A stretch of DNA of 64,000 bases from Bacillota bacterium (lineage in GTDB: Bacteria; Bacillota; Clostridia; Lachnospirales; Lachnospiraceae), in the NCBI GenBank assembly GCA_023390555.1, contig JAEWCQ010000003.1, positions 73,391 to 137,390 of the forward strand, written 5' to 3'. Numbering within the stretch: the first letter of the stretch is position 1; the number at the start of each line of letters is the position of its first letter. The translations under genes and the position numbers were made by a program. Positions 8,701 to 16,783 of the stretch are shown here, in pieces. The notes below the pieces were generated by a model that searched no databases, had not been told where the DNA came from, and saw only the letters and a list, made by a program, of their open reading frames with translations.

Positions 8701-9364
8701 AACATACCTCCGTGTCGATCAGATCATAGTGCAGGTTGATTGCCTGCATGCCAAGTAATACATCTTTATGTAAAAGCCCTTTCAGCATGGTCTCATGCGT
8801 TTCCATCAGTACAAGTTTTTTTTCCGGTGAAGATTCTGTGATTACCTTTTCAATCAGTTCACTGCATACATCCGACAGCGAACTCATGATACTGATAATC
8901 AGCGTATTACTGCAGGTGATCAGAATTCTGTCATGAAACTGCTTATCCAGAGAAGCCCGCTTTTTTCCTGCATTCTGCTTCATTTTCTCAACGATTTCAT
9001 TTAATTCCCAAAGTTGAGAATCCGATAGATTCCAAACAGCATCGGCGTATACATAGAGTTCAATCGCACGGCGCAGCTGGCTGATCTGGACATAATCCAC
9101 CTGCTTGATCAAAAGCATAAGCTCCATCGATTCGGTAAATGTTTTTTCAATATTGGCAACCAGATAATTTCCCGATCCCTGCCGGCTTTTGATCATCCCC
9201 ATCGCATCCATGATACGAAGTGCCTCACGAATCGAATTCCGCCCCAGAGACAAAAGCTCCACGAGTTCTCTTTCGGTCGGAAGTTTATCTCCCGCATGAA
9301 GCCTGCCTGCCGTTACCTGTTCTTTGACATATGCAATTACTTTCTTATATTCTCTGTCGTTCAT
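8573..9364 (-). CDS. GntR family regulator with FCD domain (PdhR/LldR-like)
   Basis: The 263-residue protein has a winged helix at about 10-70 (GDKLPTERELVELLSLGRNSIREALRI in parts) and an all-helical FCD effector domain to about residue 220. FCD regulators such as PdhR and LldR respond to small acids like pyruvate or lactate. The last 40 or so residues extend past the usual domain end and are encoded inside the aldehyde dehydrogenase gene in another frame. The AATTGGT-N3-ACCAATT site upstream of the operon fits the known PdhR/LldR operator pattern, so autoregulation is likely. Confidence 0.88.
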   Translation of the reverse strand: MNDREYKKVIAYVKEQVTAGRLHAGDKLPTERELVELLSLGRNSIREALRIMDAMGMIKSRQGSGNYLVANIEKTFTESMELMLLIKQVDYVQISQLRRAIELYVYADAVWNLSDSQLWELNEIVEKMKQNAGKKRASLDKQFHDRILITCSNTLIISIMSSLSDVCSELIEKVITESSPEKKLVLMETHETMLKGLLHKDVLLGMQAINLHYDLIDTEVCYDGNTENCRKAKGIFQQQSDKEHCVSKGDAKEDAFCDTAERG

Positions 9365-9373
9365 AGATAAATA

Positions 9374-9949
9374 TTAACAATTCCTTTTCTTTTTTTCAAT
9401 AAATTCCCCAATCAGTTCTATGCAGGCGTCGATTCCAATCACTCCACTGTTCATCGTAAGATGATAATTTCTCGCATCTCCCCATTCCTGATCGGTATAG
9501 AATTTATGAAAAGATGCCCTCTGTTTGTCCGTCTTTTCTATCACGGAACGGAGATTTTTTTTATCCACTCCATACACATCCCGAACACGGCAGATTCTTT
9601 TTTCGATATCGGAATGGACGAATACACTGGCAGAATCGGGCTGCTCCCGAAAGATATAGTTCCCGCATCTTCCAATGATGACGCAGGACTGATGTTCCGT
9701 AATACTGCGGATCAGTTCAAACTGCGCCTTCCCGATATTTTGGGAATACGTGTTCATCGCTATCGCATACAAAAGGCTGTTTACAGGCTTTTCTTCATAG
9801 AAAGAAATCATTTCCTCGTAAAAGCCTCTTTTCTTTGCCTCCCTGACCAATGCCTCTTTGTCATAAAACGGCACCCCATACCTATCTGCCAGTCTCTGCC
9901 CGATTTCATGCCCTCCGCTTCCGTACTCTCTTCCAATTGTAATGATCAT
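9374..9949 (-). CDS. Cytidylate kinase-like family protein
   Basis: The 191-residue protein begins with MIITIGREYGSGGHEIG, a P-loop variant typical of the cytidylate kinase-like family found widely in Firmicutes. It is not the housekeeping cmk, which is longer and has other motifs. The family's true phosphoryl acceptor is not known to me. It stands between lrgB and gntR in the same operon. The ribosome site is GGAGG a few bases before the ATG at 9949. Confidence 0.8.
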   Translation of the reverse strand: MIITIGREYGSGGHEIGQRLADRYGVPFYDKEALVREAKKRGFYEEMISFYEEKPVNSLLYAIAMNTYSQNIGKAQFELIRSITEHQSCVIIGRCGNYIFREQPDSASVFVHSDIEKRICRVRDVYGVDKKNLRSVIEKTDKQRASFHKFYTDQEWGDARNYHLTMNSGVIGIDACIELIGEFIEKKKRNC

Positions 9950-10009
9950 TTGACCGCCTCCGTTTCCCCTTCCATTTCATACTGGATGACTCTGTTCGCT
10001 TGTTCCATT

Positions 10010-10702
10010 CTATAGGAAATTGGCAAAAATGGACGCCCCGATCACAGTAATCAGTCCTGCAACCGCTATCGCAAGACTGCTCATGGCTCCCTCAATTTCT
10101 CCCATTTCCATTGCTTTTGCCGTGCCTACCGCATGTGCCGCCGTACCGATGGCAACTCCTTTTGCAACGGGATCCTTGATGCCAAATAACTTGCAGACCT
10201 TTTCCGCAACAATATTTCCAAATACACCTGTGACAATGATGACAGTGACGGTAATCGTTACAATACCGCCAAGTTCTTCTGAAATTCCCATTCCAATTGC
10301 CGTTGTAATGGATTTTGGAAGCATTGTCGTATATTCTTCATGTGAAAAATGAAACAGCATGGCAAACACAAGCACACTGCCCAGACTCGAAAGTACTCCG
10401 GCGAAAATTCCAATCAGAATGGCCTTGAGATTTTTCTTGAGCAGATCAATCTGCTCATAAAGCGGAACCGCAAGACATATGGTTGCAGGCGTCAGCAGAT
10501 AACTCAGATATTTTGCCCCATTGTTATAACTGTCATAATCCACATGAAAGACCAGCAGAACCACAATGACCAAAAGAATGGAAATAAGAAGCGGATTAAA
10601 TATGGTCAGTTTGAATTTCTTCCTCAAAAACAGGCCCGCCTGATATCCCACAATACTGATAAACACACCGAAAAATGTAGATTCTGCCAATAAATGATTC
10701 AT
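10010..10702 (-). CDS. lrgB: LrgB/CidB family membrane protein (PftB-like)
   Basis: I place the start at 10702, where GAGGAG precedes ATG and the start overlaps the lrgA stop by 4 nt; upstream in-frame sequence up to 10828 belongs to the lrgA coding region. The 230-residue protein is very hydrophobic with many membrane segments and the family motif ITTAIGMGISEELGG and AHAVGTAKAMEMG. LrgAB homologs were first tied to murein hydrolase control. In Bacillus subtilis the PftAB pair takes up pyruvate. The linked PdhR-like regulator and operator favour a pyruvate or similar acid role here. Confidence 0.9.
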   Translation of the reverse strand: MNHLLAESTFFGVFISIVGYQAGLFLRKKFKLTIFNPLLISILLVIVVLLVFHVDYDSYNNGAKYLSYLLTPATICLAVPLYEQIDLLKKNLKAILIGIFAGVLSSLGSVLVFAMLFHFSHEEYTTMLPKSITTAIGMGISEELGGIVTITVTVIIVTGVFGNIVAEKVCKLFGIKDPVAKGVAIGTAAHAVGTAKAMEMGEIEGAMSSLAIAVAGLITVIGASIFANFL

Positions 10703-11058
10703 TGCTTTCTCCTCTTGTCCATTCTGATCACAAACTGTGTGACCCTTCCCGTAACCGCCATGACCAGCACGGTCGTAACCACTGTAATAATCGAGATTGG
10801 AATCCAGATATCCTTCAGGATTCCCCATGTATTTAATATTCCTACCGATGCCGGAATGAACATCAGCGGCATAATCTCTATCAGAAATGCGGCTGCCTCT
10901 TTGATCTGCTCTAAATCAATCAGCTTTGTCAGAAGCGCGAGCAGAAGCAGAACCAGACCATAGATACTCGCAGGAATCGGCAGGTCAATGAAATACCTGC
11001 ATACCTCACCCAGAAACGTAAAAAATAAAATCAATCCAAACTGTTTTAAGAACTTCAT
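10699..11058 (-). CDS. lrgA: LrgA/CidA family membrane protein (PftA-like)
   Basis: The 119-residue protein starts at 11058 after AAAGGTG. It has four membrane segments and the family motif DLPIPASIYGLVLLL. It works with LrgB in the membrane as a holin-like or pyruvate transport pair. A longer in-frame start at 11202 would translate the dispersed repeat at 11081-11220 into an Arg-rich peptide and is rejected. The transcript leader of roughly 200 nt contains that repeat. The stop overlaps the lrgB start. Confidence 0.9.
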   Translation of the reverse strand: MKFLKQFGLILFFTFLGEVCRYFIDLPIPASIYGLVLLLLALLTKLIDLEQIKEAAAFLIEIMPLMFIPASVGILNTWGILKDIWIPISIITVVTTVLVMAVTGRVTQFVIRMDKRRKQ

Positions 11059-11080
11059 CGTAACACCTTTCATCTTTTCT

Positions 11081-11220
11081 GGAACAAACGTGTACTTCGT
11101 ACGCTTTCGCGTCCTATTCCTTCGGACGTACCGCTTTTGTTCCGCGCGAAGCCGCGCATGTGAATTTAAATCCAGAAGGAAGACATCTCTTACATACGCC
11201 AATGTGACAAGGTCTTTCCT
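11081..11220 (-). repeat. Dispersed intergenic repeat, copy A
   Basis: This stretch in the lrgA leader shares blocks with 22636-22784. Common parts on the plus strand are a CACTTCGTACG-like start (GTACTTCGTACG here), CTTTTGTTCCGCGCG followed by AAGC and GCGCAT, and TGTgACAAGGTCTTT at the end. Both copies have the same order and spacing within a few bases. I assign it to the minus strand because that is the direction of transcription. I do not know its function. Confidence 0.65.
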
Positions 11221-11241
11221 TGAAAAAATAAATACTCCTCA

Positions 11242-11258
11242 AATTGGTTATACCAATT
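11242..11258. promoter_or_regulatory. PdhR/LldR-like operator
   Basis: AATTGGT (11242-11248), TAT, ACCAATT (11252-11258) is a perfect inverted repeat matching the AATTGGT-N3-ACCAATT box known for PdhR and LldR, both GntR-FCD regulators. It extends into imperfect outer arms AATACTC (11231-11237) and GAGTATT (11263-11269). It lies just downstream of the -10 of the lrgA promoter, where a bound repressor would block transcription. The gntR gene of the same operon is the obvious candidate to bind it. Confidence 0.8.
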
Positions 11259-11266
11259 TAAAGAGT

Positions 11267-11295
11267 ATTCTATTCCTAAGGAAACACAAAGTCAA
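11267..11295 (-). promoter_or_regulatory. lrgA operon promoter (sigma-A type)
   Basis: On the minus strand TTGACT (11295-11290) is followed after exactly 17 nt by TAGAAT (11272-11267). The operator begins about 8 nt after the -10. This is the only good promoter seen upstream of lrgA, and the operon has no internal terminator that I can see. Confidence 0.75.
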
Positions 11296-11345
11296 TATGA
11301 AAACGGGATCGTACGGCAAAAGTTTTCTGTATCCCATCCCGAATG

Positions 11346-11666
11346 CTATTTGAGACGGCTTCCCACATAAGAACCGAATCCCCCGGCGACATTCACCACA
11401 TCATATCCCTGCTTTAAAAGCATGCTGCACGTCCTTGCGCTTCTCGCGCCGGACTGGCACATAATATAACAGGTCTTTTCTCTGTTTAAATATCGATCCG
11501 GTTCCTTGAGGAGATCGCCCATCGGTACATTTCTTGCTGTTTTCAGACATCCCCTTTGATATTCATACGGCTCCCTGATATCAATCAGATCTATGTTCCC
11601 GAGATACTGGTCAATGTCATTTACATGTATCGTCTTTCCGGTCTCTCTTTTTAAAAATTCAAACAT
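11346..11666 (-). CDS. Rhodanese-like domain protein
   Basis: This 106-residue single-domain protein has the rhodanese active loop CQSGARS near residue 70 with the sulfur-carrying Cys, and the IDIREPYEYQRG motif near residue 30. Such proteins move sulfane sulfur in the cytoplasm, or may act in thiol stress. AGGAGG precedes the start. It has a possible TATAAT -10 at 11728-11733 (minus strand) with no clear -35. It is convergent with nothing and stands alone before the lrg promoter region. Confidence 0.88.
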   Translation of the reverse strand: MFEFLKRETGKTIHVNDIDQYLGNIDLIDIREPYEYQRGCLKTARNVPMGDLLKEPDRYLNREKTCYIMCQSGARSARTCSMLLKQGYDVVNVAGGFGSYVGSRLK

Positions 11667-11846
11667 GGTCTTTTCCTCCTGTATTCCTCTGTTTTTCGGA
11701 TCGTTGCTTTGTAAATTTCTTCTTTTTATTATATCAGCCTTTTTCCGATTATCAGTGACCTTATCACGTAAGAACTTTCACACGTATAAAATATCCAGAA
11801 AATAAACCACTCTTGTCTAAGAAATCAATATAAATCCGTTCATTGT

Positions 11847-13427
11847 CTATCCCATACAGACATGAATCAACCACACATCATTCACACAGAGTTCCGCGGT
11901 TACCGCAATACTGCTTCCATCATATTTAAAATCCAGATTTTCCTCTTTCATATCAGACTTCTCAATGATATCCTGTAGCTGATCTTTTGTCATGGATACC
12001 GGCTTTCCCATCTCCATCCAGAGAAAATATGGATTGCAGTGCTGTTCATCTATTTTTTTCACCGTCACGGAAACAGGTGATTTATCTGACATGAGTTTTA
12101 AATCCAGAATCTCCTCTGGTAAATTTATTTGCTTCATCTTTTGCCGGAACAGGAGAATCTGAATACTCTCCGTTTTTCGAAATGCTGCAATACCAATCTC
12201 CCCGTCCGTGGCATGCTCACCGATCAGCAGTCTTTGTCCTCCCACTTCACTCATCATACGCAGCGCATGATAAACCGGTTTTGGTATTCCATGGCTGGTC
12301 ATAAGACCAAAGCCTCCATGAAACTCCTCCTGAAAATGATGAAATTCTTCAAAGAGATCACTAAAGCACCAGATACTCGATAAATCTACACTTTCTTCCG
12401 TATCAAGAGATGCCTTTATGTCATATGCGGCAACTTTTCTCGTATCATTGGATTCCGCAGAAAAAATTGCATTTGCATTCCATTCCGTATATATGACCGG
12501 CAGGGTACCGGCAAAGCCTTTTACAAGCTCCGCATTTCTTCGGAAGCTGTCATTGGGAAGCTCTTCTATTTCTGACTTATCCCTCATAATCTGACGATAT
12601 CCCTCCAATATGGTCCCGGCTTTCTTTTCTGTAAATATCTCCCGATTGAGAAAATCTTTTAACACAAATTTTTCATTCTCCTGCTCCAGATCCACGGCAG
12701 CGTCCAGACCTCCGATCGGATCTCCCGCATATTGATGTGTGGAAAGGAAATCAACCGGTACATCCTGCTTCCTGCAATATTCCAAAAAGCTTTGAACCCA
12801 CTTGCTTCCGGATGTTGCCGGTCCTCCTACACGCAGATTTCCATTTACACGTTTGATGGTTCTTGCCGTCACCTCATACAATTTATAATAATCCTTTTTC
12901 TTTCCCGCAAAAAAGCCATATAGATCCGGTTCATTCCATACTTCAAAATACCAGCTCTCCACCTCCTCCTTACCATATCGGTATAGCAGAAACTGAATCA
13001 GCTGTTCTATCAACTCACTCCAATGTCCGTAGTCCTGTGGGGGACTGATGTTTCCTTTGTAGTAAAAAAAACACTCCTCTTTTGAAGAGCCCAACAATTC
13101 CGGCATAAAGGATAATTCCACAAACGGCTTCATTCCGCAGGAGAGGACATTATCATATACTGCTGCAATCTTTTGAAAATTATACTCTACAAAATTTTCT
13201 GCTCCATCGATTGGGAAAATATGATACAGGCTTTTTACCACATCCATATCGTCACTCAATATCCCATGGAATCTGACATATTGAATTCCCAAATCCTCAT
13301 GCACTTTTGTCAGCATTGCGACATAATCCGTCCGCAGCGCCATGGTTGCATGGTCACTCCCTACACAGAACTTCCAGTGTCTGCGATAAGGGATGCTTTT
13401 TTCCTGGCTGTCAATTGTAAATTTCAT
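11847..13427 (-). CDS. Glycoside hydrolase family 39 (beta-xylosidase-like)
   Basis: The 526-residue protein has a GH39 TIM barrel. The acid/base is Glu166 in WNEPD and the nucleophile Glu315 in YTEWN. A stretch at about 236-300 between them is longer than usual and rich in charged residues. The C-terminal 130 residues form a beta-rich domain. No signal peptide is present, so it acts in the cytoplasm on imported oligosaccharides; xylosides are the best known GH39 substrates. Its start overlaps the response regulator stop by 4 nt, and it ends the glycan operon. Confidence 0.88.
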   Translation of the reverse strand: MKFTIDSQEKSIPYRRHWKFCVGSDHATMALRTDYVAMLTKVHEDLGIQYVRFHGILSDDMDVVKSLYHIFPIDGAENFVEYNFQKIAAVYDNVLSCGMKPFVELSFMPELLGSSKEECFFYYKGNISPPQDYGHWSELIEQLIQFLLYRYGKEEVESWYFEVWNEPDLYGFFAGKKKDYYKLYEVTARTIKRVNGNLRVGGPATSGSKWVQSFLEYCRKQDVPVDFLSTHQYAGDPIGGLDAAVDLEQENEKFVLKDFLNREIFTEKKAGTILEGYRQIMRDKSEIEELPNDSFRRNAELVKGFAGTLPVIYTEWNANAIFSAESNDTRKVAAYDIKASLDTEESVDLSSIWCFSDLFEEFHHFQEEFHGGFGLMTSHGIPKPVYHALRMMSEVGGQRLLIGEHATDGEIGIAAFRKTESIQILLFRQKMKQINLPEEILDLKLMSDKSPVSVTVKKIDEQHCNPYFLWMEMGKPVSMTKDQLQDIIEKSDMKEENLDFKYDGSSIAVTAELCVNDVWLIHVCMG

Positions 13428-15010
13428 TCTATCCGCCCTTCATTTCCTGCCTGGTCCCTGCTTCTTTCCCGAAATTCCATCGGTGTGATTCCGGTAATCT
13501 CTTTAAATCCTTTGGAAAAATAAGAAAAATTACTGTATCCGACCTGAAGTGCAACGGTCTTAATCGGGATTTCACATACCAGCAGCTTTTTTGCTTTCTC
13601 TACGCGTTTCTCCAGCACATACTGAGCGAGTGTACGCCCCGTCTCTTTTTTAAACAGCCTCGAACAGTAATCGGGGCTGATATATACCAGATTGACCAGA
13701 TCATTCCGGCTGATTTCTTCACAAAAATGCCCGTCCACATATTGTAATATGGTCTCCATCAATGACCCTTCCTGATCTGTAAACTTTTTATATTCGATTA
13801 CCTTATCTATCAGAAAACTGCAGTAAAGACACATGTCCTGGGCGGAATTACAGGCTCTCTGATAATACCGTTCTGCCTGTTTTTCCGCAAACAGTCTATG
13901 AGCCTGTATTCCCGATTCATGCAGAAAGGAATAAATCATCTGTGTGAGATCCTGCCGAAAGGCCCGCAGATCCTTTTGGGAAAAATCCCGTTTCGCCTTC
14001 TCATATACATACTCATTGACAGAATTGGTCAGTTCTTTCTTATTTCCGGTTTTTAACAGACTTTCCCAGATTGAAATATCCGGTGTCATATAGATATAAG
14101 TAGACGGCCGATAATCGTCCATCCGCAGAATATGCCCCTTGGAGTTCAATGTATTTTCCATCATACCCTTCATACTCTCCAGTTGATCTCTCAATTCCTC
14201 CTCTATACAGACATGACCGACGGCAATTGTCGCTTCAAAATGCAGCTTTTTTTCGCAATTCTCCGATACCAGCTGCATCACTTCCTCCAGTGAGCCGCTG
14301 TCCGGAGCGATATCTCTGGAAAAACGGCAGACAATTACCCATATATTCTCTGACATGGGAAAGACACTCTCCGCCTTCAGATACACGGTATCGATCAGCT
14401 CATACAGTACATTTTTCAGAACAAACTCAAACATATCCTCGCCCCACAGCATTTCTACGCTGGAAATGGCCGCCTTCAGTGTTGCGAGTATAAAAAAATC
14501 CTGCTGGTCATAGCCCAGATACCGGATACCGGTTTCCTTCTTTTTTCCATCAGAGAGAAAATACCGCTGCCACAGCAGTTCTTTTGTTTCTTTTTCGCTG
14601 TCTAACCAATAATTCTTTGCCTTTCCGTCTTTCTCGTTTTGCACTGCTTTCTTCAATGCATGTCCAATTACTCCGGTCACCTTTTTCCTGTCAATCGGCT
14701 TTAGAAGGTACTCCATGCTTTCCAGATGAATCGCCTGTTTCGCATAAGTAAAGTCCGCATAATTCGTCAGAAAAATGCATTGTATCTCATATCCGTTCTG
14801 TCTTACCCATTCCAGGAGCTCCAGACCGGAACCGCCGGGCATTTCGATATCGCAGAGCATCGCATGAATCGGCACTGTCTGAATGATTCTCTGCGCCTCT
14901 TTCATTCCGGATGCCACAAAAATTCGTTCTATGCCAAGTGATACCCAGTCGATTCCGCTTTGCAGCTCCTGCAAAATGAGCTGATCATCATCTACCAACA
15001 ATATGTTCAT
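13424..15010 (-). CDS. YesN-type response regulator with AraC DNA-binding domain
   Basis: The 528-residue protein has a receiver domain at 1-120 with phosphoacceptor Asp54 in LCDIEMPG and Lys in LLKPI. A middle linker follows, and two AraC helix-turn-helix motifs lie at about 430-520 (ending in GFKEITGITPMEFRE). These regulators control sugar transport and glycosidase genes when the YesM-type partner kinase senses a carbohydrate. The kinase gene lies 6 nt upstream. The likely target is the promoter before the solute-binding protein gene of the same operon. Confidence 0.93.
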   Translation of the reverse strand: MNILLVDDDQLILQELQSGIDWVSLGIERIFVASGMKEAQRIIQTVPIHAMLCDIEMPGGSGLELLEWVRQNGYEIQCIFLTNYADFTYAKQAIHLESMEYLLKPIDRKKVTGVIGHALKKAVQNEKDGKAKNYWLDSEKETKELLWQRYFLSDGKKKETGIRYLGYDQQDFFILATLKAAISSVEMLWGEDMFEFVLKNVLYELIDTVYLKAESVFPMSENIWVIVCRFSRDIAPDSGSLEEVMQLVSENCEKKLHFEATIAVGHVCIEEELRDQLESMKGMMENTLNSKGHILRMDDYRPSTYIYMTPDISIWESLLKTGNKKELTNSVNEYVYEKAKRDFSQKDLRAFRQDLTQMIYSFLHESGIQAHRLFAEKQAERYYQRACNSAQDMCLYCSFLIDKVIEYKKFTDQEGSLMETILQYVDGHFCEEISRNDLVNLVYISPDYCSRLFKKETGRTLAQYVLEKRVEKAKKLLVCEIPIKTVALQVGYSNFSYFSKGFKEITGITPMEFRERSRDQAGNEGRIE

Positions 15011-15016
15011 ACATTA

Positions 15017-16753
15017 TCACTCCCTCCGCTCATTTAAAGGTATGTTTATTTCGGCGACGGCTCCTCCGATCGGACTGTTATAGAACTTTGAAGTTGCATC
15101 TTCACCATACGTATAGCGAAGCCTTGCCCGAATATTGGCGATTCCAATGTGATTTCCATCTTTCTGGCTCAGCTCCCCGCCTTCCTTCCATAAACGGATA
15201 TAGTCCTCCGGGTATCCCTTGCCGTTATCACCGATCATAATACACAGGAATCCTTTTCCAAGCATTTTTTCGATTGTCACGGTGACGGATACTTCCAGCT
15301 TCTGTTCCGGTAATTTCCCGTACTTGAAGGAATTTTCGACCAGTGTCTGTATGACCAGCGGGGGAACTGTGTATTGTCTTGCTTCCAAATCGACATAGAT
15401 ATCAAGATCGACTTCGTCCGGATAACGTAACTTCATAATTTCAAAGTAATCCCGTACATGTTCAATCGCTTCTTCCACAGTAACTGCTTCCATACCTGCC
15501 CGAAAGAAATAGCGCAGGTAGCGGATCGTATCCAGACACATTTTCTCAGCATCTTCGATCCGATGTACCTGCAGCAGACCATGTACCATGCCCAGGCTGT
15601 TTAAAAAGAAATGCGGTTTTAACTGGAGCCTCATATTATCCATTTCCAGCTTTTGCCTCTGCAGCTTCTGTTCGTATATATCTATTTTTAACCGTCTTAT
15701 CTGGTGCATCATATCCCGGAACTGAACATTTACCTGTTCCAGTTCCCGTATATCACTGCTGGTCAGTTCCCTCTTATCATCTCCGGTATAGGCAAAGGCC
15801 TGCAATTCCCTTGTGAATTTCTGTACAGGAGTTATTATTTTTCTCTTTGTGTAAACAGCGGTAATACCAAAAACAAGCAGCGTAATTAAAACCGTAAACA
15901 ATATTGCCGCCTGTATCATCAGAATTCTTGCAAAACCGCCGTATCCTGTCATCAAAACAGCGATTGAAATCCCCAATTGAGGAGAACTTTCTGTTACGAC
16001 CTGAACCCGCTGAAATGGAAATTGATAGTAGGTGCCACCGCTTGTCAGAAGCTCTTTTGACAGATGCAGGCTCTTTTCCTGCTCCTCACCGGATAGTACT
16101 GAGCCGTCCGGTGCGACCAGCATGACTGCATTATTTTCTCCCTGATAGATTTCCTCTAAAGATTGAATCATGATATGGGACGGTACATAGCAGATAAACC
16201 AGACATTATTATTGCAATAGGCGCGCAGCATATAATACTCATCTCCATATTGAAACGGAATCCAGAGAAACAGGTCCTTGGTCAGAACTTCCTCTTTGCT
16301 GATTTTGTCCAATATGACATCCACCAGCCCGTTTTCCTTTGCATTCTGCATGTCTAACCAGGAACTGCCAAGTACTTCATCCGTTGCTGCAAAATAGTAA
16401 AAAAACTGATAGTCTTCGTTACTTGCAAAGGAGTACGAAATTTTATCCGTCAATTTAATGCGTGCATCAAATTGATCCAGCGCAGATCCATTCAGGACCT
16501 GCATCAGTAAATCCTGATTTTCCATCAACAGGCGCCGCATATTGTAACTGATCTCTCCGCATTCGTCATAGATCTGGTTCGTCTGTAAGACTGCCATCTG
16601 TTTCATCTGTTCGGCAGTTGTCGCATTGACAGAACGCATTGATACTGTGCTCACAATAAAATCCAGCAGTCCTACCACCACCAGTGCAATCAACGCGCTT
16701 CTTTGCCTGACAGCAAATGTATGCCTGTCCGGTTTCGCCCCCTTCTTTCTCAA
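15017..16753 (-). CDS. YesM-type sensor histidine kinase
   Basis: The 578-residue membrane kinase starts at a TTG (16753) seven bases after AGGAGGGG. It has membrane segments at about 18-38 and 275-297 with an extracellular sensor between them, a HAMP linker, then the His_kinase domain with phospho-accepting His381 in LKPHFFLNS and an ATPase domain with ENSFKYG and GDNGKGY. It would sense an outside sugar or the loaded binding protein and phosphorylate the adjacent YesN-like regulator. Confidence 0.92.
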   Translation of the reverse strand: MRKKGAKPDRHTFAVRQRSALIALVVVGLLDFIVSTVSMRSVNATTAEQMKQMAVLQTNQIYDECGEISYNMRRLLMENQDLLMQVLNGSALDQFDARIKLTDKISYSFASNEDYQFFYYFAATDEVLGSSWLDMQNAKENGLVDVILDKISKEEVLTKDLFLWIPFQYGDEYYMLRAYCNNNVWFICYVPSHIMIQSLEEIYQGENNAVMLVAPDGSVLSGEEQEKSLHLSKELLTSGGTYYQFPFQRVQVVTESSPQLGISIAVLMTGYGGFARILMIQAAILFTVLITLLVFGITAVYTKRKIITPVQKFTRELQAFAYTGDDKRELTSSDIRELEQVNVQFRDMMHQIRRLKIDIYEQKLQRQKLEMDNMRLQLKPHFFLNSLGMVHGLLQVHRIEDAEKMCLDTIRYLRYFFRAGMEAVTVEEAIEHVRDYFEIMKLRYPDEVDLDIYVDLEARQYTVPPLVIQTLVENSFKYGKLPEQKLEVSVTVTIEKMLGKGFLCIMIGDNGKGYPEDYIRLWKEGGELSQKDGNHIGIANIRARLRYTYGEDATSKFYNSPIGGAVAEINIPLNERRE

Positions 16754-16783
16754 TGGAACCCCTCCTGCTATACGTTCTAAATA

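Noticed and set aside
11059..11202. N-terminal extension of LrgA rich in Arg and Lys
   Set aside because: It is the translation of dispersed repeat copy A. The ATG at 11058 has a ribosome site and starts the normal LrgA protein.
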